The translations under genes were made by a program, and so were the position numbers. 64,000 bases of DNA from Neogemmobacter tilapiae (lineage in GTDB: Bacteria > Pseudomonadota > Alphaproteobacteria > Rhodobacterales > Rhodobacteraceae): contig NZ_BMYJ01000006.1 of the NCBI RefSeq assembly GCF_014652215.1, positions 52,519-116,518 of the forward strand. The letters run 5' to 3'. The notes below the pieces were generated by a model. The model saw only the letters and a program-made list of their open reading frames with translations. It did no database searches and was not told the DNA's origin. Shown in pieces: positions 59,449 through 64,000 of the stretch. The number at the start of each line of letters is the position of its first letter. Within the stretch, counting starts at the first letter, position 1.

Positions 59449-61108
59449 TTCTTGCAGCATCCTCTGGATAGAGGGCTGCCTTGAATGGCCCAAGTCCAAG
59501 TCGACGGTAGGTTTCAAGAAAGGTCTCATCGGGCGAAAGGCGTACTTCCAGATAGGCAGTGATCAGGCGCTCGATGGCCGGAATGATTTCGTCATAAGCG
59601 AAACCCGGTCCTGCCCGTTCGCCCACCACGGCGGTTTCGGTCCCATCTCCCCCTAGGGTGATCTGGTAATTCTCAACACCCGCCCTGTCTAGCCCCAAGA
59701 TGCCGATATGGCCCACATGATGATGACCACATGCATTTATGCAACCCGAAATCTTGATTTTCAGTGGCCCGATGTCATGCTCCAGCTTCAGCTCGTTGAA
59801 CCGCAGCGCGATGCCTTGGGCGACCGGAATCGACCGGGCCGTTGCCAGCGCGCAATAATCCATACCGGGGCAGGCGATGATGTCGCTGATCAGCCCCACA
59901 TTCGCCGTCCCCAGCCCTGCTTGGGTCAAGGCGGCGTGAACCGTCGGCAAATCGGATTTATGCACATGCGGCAGAATGATGTTCTGCTCATGGCTCACCC
60001 GCAACTCGCCATGCGAATAGCGTTCCGCCAGATCCGCCATCACCCGCATCTGGTCTGAGGTCGCATCGCCCGGCGTTTGTCCCGGCGCTTTCAGGCTGAT
60101 CGTCACGATCGCATATTGCGCGTTCTTGTGTTCGGTCAAGTTGGTATCGGCCCAAGCCCGGAACACCGGATCGGCGGCATAGAAGGCGTCAAACCCATCC
60201 ACCGGCGCATTGCGATAGGCGGGCGGGGCGAAGGCCTTTTCGATATCCGCCAGCAAATCCTGATCAATACCGCTGAACAGCGGGCGGATCACCGCAAAGC
60301 GTTCCTCGACCAGACGTGCGAATTCCTCGGCCCCGGTCTCATGCACCGTGATCTTGATCCGCGCCTTGTATTTGTTGTCGCGCCGTCCCAGCGTGTTGTA
60401 AACGCTCAAGACCGCCTCCAGATAGGGCAGCAGGTCCGCTTTCGGCAGGAAGGGCTTCATCGTCACGCCAATCATCGGCGTCCGGCCCAGACCGCCGCCC
60501 ACGATCACCTCAAACCCCGGCGCGCCCTGTTCATTGCGCACCATCCGCAGGCCGATGTCATGCGCCTTGGTCACAGCCCGGTCATTCGGCGCGCCCGTGA
60601 TCGCAATCTTAAACTTCCGCCCCAGGAACTGGAATTCCGGATGGTCCGTTGACCATTGCCGGATCAGCTCTGCCACTGGACGCGGGTCTTCAATCTCATC
60701 CGCCGCAGCCCCGGCGAAATGGTCCGAGGTCACGTTGCGGATGCAGTTCCCGCTCGTCTGGTTCGCATGCATTTCCACATCCGCCAGCGCCCCCAAAATC
60801 GCGGGCACATCGGGCAGTTTCGGCCAGTTGTACTGGATGTTCTGCCGCGTCGTGAAATGGCCGTAACCCTTGTCCCAGGTATCCGCGATATAGGCCAACT
60901 GCCGCATCTGACGCGGCGACAGCGTCCCATAAGGCACCGCCACACGCAGCATATAAGCGTGCAATTGCAGATACAGCCCGTTCATCAGCCGCAAGGGCCG
61001 GAATTCATCTTCCGTCAGCCCGCCGCTGATCCGCCGCTCCACCTGCCCGGTGAATTGCGCCACACGCGCCCGAACGAAAGATTCGTCAAAGTCCGAATAC
61101 TTATACAT
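59438..61108 (-). CDS. cysI: Ferredoxin-type nitrite/sulfite reductase
   Basis: A 556-residue siroheme enzyme reducing sulfite to sulfide with six electrons. Cluster ligands CPGMDYC (C-x5-C) and CINAC (C-x3-C) are intact, and the two ferredoxin-like half domains are recognisable (RNVTSDHFAG, RQNIQYNWP). No flavoprotein subunit cysJ is present, so electrons must come from ferredoxin or flavodoxin via FPR, encoded three genes on. It overlaps DUF2849 by eight bases. Confidence 0.92.
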   Translation of the reverse strand: MYKYSDFDESFVRARVAQFTGQVERRISGGLTEDEFRPLRLMNGLYLQLHAYMLRVAVPYGTLSPRQMRQLAYIADTWDKGYGHFTTRQNIQYNWPKLPDVPAILGALADVEMHANQTSGNCIRNVTSDHFAGAAADEIEDPRPVAELIRQWSTDHPEFQFLGRKFKIAITGAPNDRAVTKAHDIGLRMVRNEQGAPGFEVIVGGGLGRTPMIGVTMKPFLPKADLLPYLEAVLSVYNTLGRRDNKYKARIKITVHETGAEEFARLVEERFAVIRPLFSGIDQDLLADIEKAFAPPAYRNAPVDGFDAFYAADPVFRAWADTNLTEHKNAQYAIVTISLKAPGQTPGDATSDQMRVMADLAERYSHGELRVSHEQNIILPHVHKSDLPTVHAALTQAGLGTANVGLISDIIACPGMDYCALATARSIPVAQGIALRFNELKLEHDIGPLKIKISGCINACGHHHVGHIGILGLDRAGVENYQITLGGDGTETAVVGERAGPGFAYDEIIPAIERLITAYLEVRLSPDETFLETYRRLGLGPFKAALYPEDAARNAA

Positions 61109-61409
61109 GACCGGTCTCTACCTGCTTGCCGTGGGCGTAATTCGATGGGCCACGGGTGCGGAACACCTCGCGGAAATGGGTCGGCTCCGGCCCATTCGGC
61201 CCCGCCTTTGCATCCGCCAAATACGCGCCCACCACAATCAATTTCTGCGATGCCGCATGCAGCAGACGCAGCTGTGCATGGGCCTCATCCTCAATCAATT
61301 CTGCCTCGGCATGGTGCCGCGACCAGCGGTCATCGGCGGTCAGATAAACCACGTCGCCTTCCAGCAACGCATTGGCAGTGACAACCTTGGGGGTGAAACG
61401 CGGGGCCAT
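61101..61409 (-). CDS. DUF2849 protein, first gene of the cys operon
   Basis: A 102-residue protein with the DUF2849 opening PKVVTANALLEGDVVYLTADDRW. It is regularly found immediately before cysI in alphaproteobacteria, often after cysG, which is absent here. Function unknown, presumed accessory to sulfite reduction. It is the promoter-proximal gene, divergent from the Lrp/AsnC regulator. Confidence 0.87.
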   Translation of the reverse strand: MAPRFTPKVVTANALLEGDVVYLTADDRWSRHHAEAELIEDEAHAQLRLLHAASQKLIVVGAYLADAKAGPNGPEPTHFREVFRTRGPSNYAHGKQVETGHV

Positions 61410-61444
61410 CTTCGTATTCCCTGGGGATTCTGAACCTCATATAT

Positions 61445-61493
61445 AGAATATTCTTCCGTTCCCGCGCCAGATGTCCTTGCAGAAAAGGACATC
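61445..61493. promoter_or_regulatory. Divergent cys/lrp control region with two palindromes
   Basis: In the 140 bp between DUF2849 and the regulator lie a perfect 10-bp palindrome AGAATATTCT (61445-61454), inside an AT-rich TATATAG-type patch, and a perfect 9-bp inverted repeat GATGTCCTT / AAGGACATC (61470-61478 and 61485-61493). Lrp/AsnC proteins bind such dyads, so these are candidate operators for autoregulation and cys control. Confidence 0.5.
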
Positions 61494-61549
61494 CGTTCCG
61501 ATACTGACGCCCAATGGAACGTGGTTCCGAACAAGGGGGGATTTCGCGG

Positions 61550-62011
61550 ATGGCAGTCCGACTGGATGAGATGGATCGGAAAATTCTGGCCGAACTGCAA
61601 GAGGATGCCAGCCAGTCGCTGGACGAAATCGCCCGCAAAGTCGGCTCTTCCAAGACCCCCGTCTGGAACCGCATCCGCCGCATGCGTGAGGCGGGCGTCA
61701 TCACCCGCCAGACCGCCGTTCTGGACCCCGAGGCGCTGGGGCTAGAGGCCTGCTTTTTCGTCCTGATCCGCACCAGCGAGCATGAGGCCGAATGGCAAAA
61801 GAAATTCCTCGCCGCCCTGCGCGCAAGGCCCGAGGTGCTAGAGGCCCACCGTCTGGCGGGCGACATCGACTATATCCTCAAGGTCCGCGTCAAGAACGCC
61901 CGCGCCTATGACACCTTCTATCAGGCCCTCATCAGCGAAGTGCGCATTTACAACGTCACGGCCCTGCTCAGCATGGAAGAGATCAAATCCACCACCATGC
62001 TGCCAGTTTAA
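61550..62011 (+). CDS. Lrp/AsnC family transcriptional regulator
   Basis: A 153-residue regulator: N-terminal winged helix (LDEMDRKILAELQEDASQSLDEIA, then SKTPVWNRIRRMREAGVI) and C-terminal RAM ligand-binding domain (VLEAHRLAGDIDYILKV). Divergent placement from the sulfur-assimilation genes points to control of these genes in response to an amino acid or sulfur metabolite. The ATG at 61550 follows AAGGGGGG; ATG 61514 would add 12 residues. Confidence 0.88.
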   Translation: MAVRLDEMDRKILAELQEDASQSLDEIARKVGSSKTPVWNRIRRMREAGVITRQTAVLDPEALGLEACFFVLIRTSEHEAEWQKKFLAALRARPEVLEAHRLAGDIDYILKVRVKNARAYDTFYQALISEVRIYNVTALLSMEEIKSTTMLPV

Positions 62012-62020
62012 TCTGCGAGC

Positions 62021-62039
62021 GATGGGCCAAAGGCCCATC
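62021..62039. terminator. Palindrome between convergent Lrp and DppC genes
   Basis: GATGGGCC-AAA-GGCCCATC, a perfect 8-bp stem, fills the 29-bp gap between two convergent genes. It is near-identical to the dyad at 30252-30270. A terminator or interspersed repeat. Confidence 0.55.
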
Positions 62040-62040
62040 C

Positions 62041-62958
62041 CTACCGCCCCCGGATCCGCGGATCCAAAGCATCCCGCAACCCATCGCCGATATAGTTCAC
62101 CGATAGAACCGTCAGCGAAATCGCAAGCCCCGGCATCAGCACCCGCATCGGATATTTCCGCAGGTCATCCAGCCCTTCATGCAGCAGGCTTCCCCAAGTC
62201 GGGAAATCCGAAGGAAAGCCCTGACCCAGAAACGACAAAACGCTTTCAATGATGATCGCCTCGGCGACGCAAAGCGTCGCCGCCACCATCACTGGCGACA
62301 CCACATTCGGCAAAAGATGCCGCAGGATAATCCGGTGCGACCTTGCCCCAATCGACTGCGACGCCAGCACGAATTCCCGCGTTTTCAGCGACAGCACTTC
62401 CCCCCGCACGATCCGTGCCGTGGGCATCCAGGCCGTCGCCCCAATCGCCACCGCGATCAGCAGAAAGGTGCCAAACTCCACCCCCAGTGTCCGCGACAGC
62501 TGATCCTTGAACAGCACCATCAGCACCAGCAGCAGGGGCAGCAGCGGCATCGCCAGAAACGCATCCGTCAGCCGCATCAAAGGCCCGTCCAGCCGCCGGA
62601 AATAGCCCGCAAGCACCCCCACGAACGTCCCCAGCGTCACCGCCAGCATCATCGCCACCAGCCCCACCGACAGCGAAATCCGCCCCCCCGACATCAGCCG
62701 CGCCAGCATATCCCGCCCCAACTGATCCGTCCCCAAAGGGTGCGCCCAGCTTGGCCCCTGATTGCGCAGCTTGAACATCTTGGCGGTGTCCGGCTCCACG
62801 AATGTCCCGTCTACCCGCCAGATCAGCGGCCCGATCAGCACAAAGGCCACCAGCAGCGCCAACAGGATCACCCCCGCCACCGCCCCCTTATGCTTGACGA
62901 ACTGGGCGCGCACGGCAACCCACTGGCTTTCTGCCTTTGGAATGGCGGTATCAGTCAT
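62041..62958 (-). CDS. Peptide/nickel-type ABC transporter permease (DppC-like)
   Basis: A 305-residue permease with an N-terminal membrane helix (OppC N-domain), five further helices and the family stretches HPLGTDQLGRDMLARLMSGGRISL and the EAA loop ASQSIGARSHRIILRHLLPNVVSP. It forms a heterodimer with the DppB-like product encoded upstream, overlapping by eight bases. The ATPases and binding protein are outside the window. Specificity unknown: oligopeptides, nickel or similar. Confidence 0.88.
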   Translation of the reverse strand: MTDTAIPKAESQWVAVRAQFVKHKGAVAGVILLALLVAFVLIGPLIWRVDGTFVEPDTAKMFKLRNQGPSWAHPLGTDQLGRDMLARLMSGGRISLSVGLVAMMLAVTLGTFVGVLAGYFRRLDGPLMRLTDAFLAMPLLPLLLVLMVLFKDQLSRTLGVEFGTFLLIAVAIGATAWMPTARIVRGEVLSLKTREFVLASQSIGARSHRIILRHLLPNVVSPVMVAATLCVAEAIIIESVLSFLGQGFPSDFPTWGSLLHEGLDDLRKYPMRVLMPGLAISLTVLSVNYIGDGLRDALDPRIRGR

Positions 62959-63958
62959 AGCGGATCCTCGGGTCAAGCAGACCATACAGCACGTCGGCAA
63001 TCAGGTTGAACAGCACCACCAGAATGGCAAAGATGAACACAATCGTCTGCACCATCGGCAGGTCGCTCACGTTGATCGCATTGATCAGCGCCGAACCGAT
63101 CCCGTTCACCTTAAAGATATTTTCCGTCACAATCGCCCCGCCAAAGATCGACGGAATGCCGATGGCAATCACCGTCACCACCGAAATCAGCGAATTGCGC
63201 AGAACATGTTTCAGCACCACCGTCCGCTCGGACAGGCCCTTGGCGCGGGCCGTGCGCACATAGTCTTGCGTCATGTTTTCCAGCATCGACGACCGCATGA
63301 ACCGGCTGATCGTCGCCGCATTCGCCAAGGCCAGCACCATCACGGGCATCGCCATCTGGCGCAGTTGTTTGACGAAACTTTCCCAATCCGTGACCTTCAG
63401 CGTCGTGTCATAGACCGTCGGGAACCAGCCCAGCTTGATCGCGAAAATATAGGAAATCAGCACGCCGGTAAAAAAGGTCGGCACCGAAAAGCCGAGCATC
63501 GCCACGAAGGAACCCACCTGATCAAAGGCGGAATACTGGCGATAGGCTGAATAAATCCCGATGGGCAGGGCGATCAGCACCCCCACCAGATAGGCCGATC
63601 CCACCACCATCAGCGTCTGCGGAATCCGTTCCAGAATGACATCCATCACCGGGCCCCGGAACTGCCAGCTCACAATCCGCTGCTGGCCTTCGGACAGGGT
63701 GGTTCCGAACAGGCTGTCGATCCAATAGGCCGGTTCCACAATAAAGAACTGGCGCAGCCACAGGGCATAGCGCACCGGCATCGGGTCATTCACGCCCATC
63801 TGCTCTAGGATCTTTGCCTTGACCTCGGGCGGAACCGTCAGCGGAATTTGTGACGCGGGGCTGCCGGGGGCCAGATCGACGATCAGAAAGATCATCAGGC
63901 TGATGAACAGCAAGGTGGGGATGGCCAGCAACAGCCGACGCAAGATGAAGGTGATCAT
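62951..63958 (-). CDS. Peptide/nickel-type ABC transporter permease (DppB-like)
   Basis: A 335-residue permease opening MITFILRRLLLAIPTLLFISLMIFL, with the DppB signatures LGFSVPTFFTGVLISYIF and the EAA loop RTARAKGLSERTVVLKHVLRNSLI. It is slightly longer than DppB because of an approximately 35-residue periplasmic insert (LRQFFIVEPAYWIDSLFG). It heads the visible part of the operon; the binding-protein gene probably lies just beyond the right edge. Confidence 0.88.
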   Translation of the reverse strand: MITFILRRLLLAIPTLLFISLMIFLIVDLAPGSPASQIPLTVPPEVKAKILEQMGVNDPMPVRYALWLRQFFIVEPAYWIDSLFGTTLSEGQQRIVSWQFRGPVMDVILERIPQTLMVVGSAYLVGVLIALPIGIYSAYRQYSAFDQVGSFVAMLGFSVPTFFTGVLISYIFAIKLGWFPTVYDTTLKVTDWESFVKQLRQMAMPVMVLALANAATISRFMRSSMLENMTQDYVRTARAKGLSERTVVLKHVLRNSLISVVTVIAIGIPSIFGGAIVTENIFKVNGIGSALINAINVSDLPMVQTIVFIFAILVVLFNLIADVLYGLLDPRIRYD

Positions 63959-64000
63959 GGGCCTGACCTGGGATGAGCCTTGGAAAAGAAGGGGCGGGTG

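Overview
The window is about 64 kb of GC-rich, densely packed chromosome from an alphaproteobacterium, most likely a member of Rhodobacterales (Rhodobacteraceae/Paracoccaceae). This rests on gene content and gene order: gapR (DUF2312), a ScfR/PccR-type regulator, the DUF2849-cysI-cysH-DUF934-fpr block, alr-mlaE-mlaF, CoxD/CoxE-like proteins with XdhC, and an FPR ending in AFVGDGV. No phage, transposase, integrase, CRISPR array, rRNA or plasmid function is visible. Genus assignment is inference from protein resemblance only.

Layout: (1) 1-2954, the tail of a GNAT acetyltransferase, then two ABC permeases and an NMT1/THI5-like binding protein. (2) 3112-4758, an isolated RTX exoprotein. (3) 4831-6096, a ScfR-type regulator behind a tandem operator, followed by an intergenic mosaic of palindromes (6106-6275). 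(4) 6344-10717, a signalling operon: a stand-alone receiver, a small membrane protein, a symporter-histidine kinase fusion and a FliM/FliN-like protein. Facing it are a TraR/DksA zinc protein and a newly noticed 39-codon ORF. (5) 11227-13391, a sulfide/persulfide operon: an ETHE1-like metallo-hydrolase, a YeeE-type transporter and a YeeE-DUF442 fusion. (6) 13397-20948, gapR, an orphan iron-type ABC permease, tRNA-Thr, and a methyltransferase-glycosyltransferase-SDR-unknown run. (7) 20952-25804, flavin reductase, CorA, a PHP hydrolase, a PEP-mutase-family enzyme and an aldehyde dehydrogenase.

(8) 25871-40577, almost entirely minus strand, is the housekeeping core: SDR, purF, cvpA, radA, PqiA-like, mlaF, mlaE, alr, gyrA, dnaB, pyrE, pyrC. 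(9) 40677-49465 is an envelope/surface region: GFA and LprI-like small proteins, an RCC1-RTX secreted protein, two related GT92-like glycosyltransferases (one with a divergent extra N-terminal half), a GT32-like glycosyltransferase and an alpha/beta-hydrolase-fold protein. (10) 49522-55857 has CoxD-like AAA and CoxE-like VWA proteins, an OmpA-family protein, XdhC and a molybdopterin-binding protein; these are maturation genes for a molybdenum hydroxylase whose structural genes are not here. (11) 55915-57333, infC with a CTG start, and a protein built on a 99-bp tandem repeat. (12) 57402-62011, the assimilatory sulfate/sulfite reduction operon with a divergent Lrp/AsnC regulator and two palindromes between them. 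(13) 62041-63958, DppC and DppB permeases of a peptide ABC transporter that continues past the window edge.

The least ordinary parts are the receiver/symporter-kinase/FliM-like operon, the YeeE-DUF442 fusion, the RCC1-RTX protein with its glycosyltransferase neighbours, the CTG-initiated infC with a well-placed ribosome binding site, the 33-residue repeat protein and the palindrome mosaic. I found no clear unknown defence or mobile system. No stretch longer than 300 bases lacks a gene; the longest gaps are 6097-6343 (palindrome mosaic) and 56455-56661 (infC leader).
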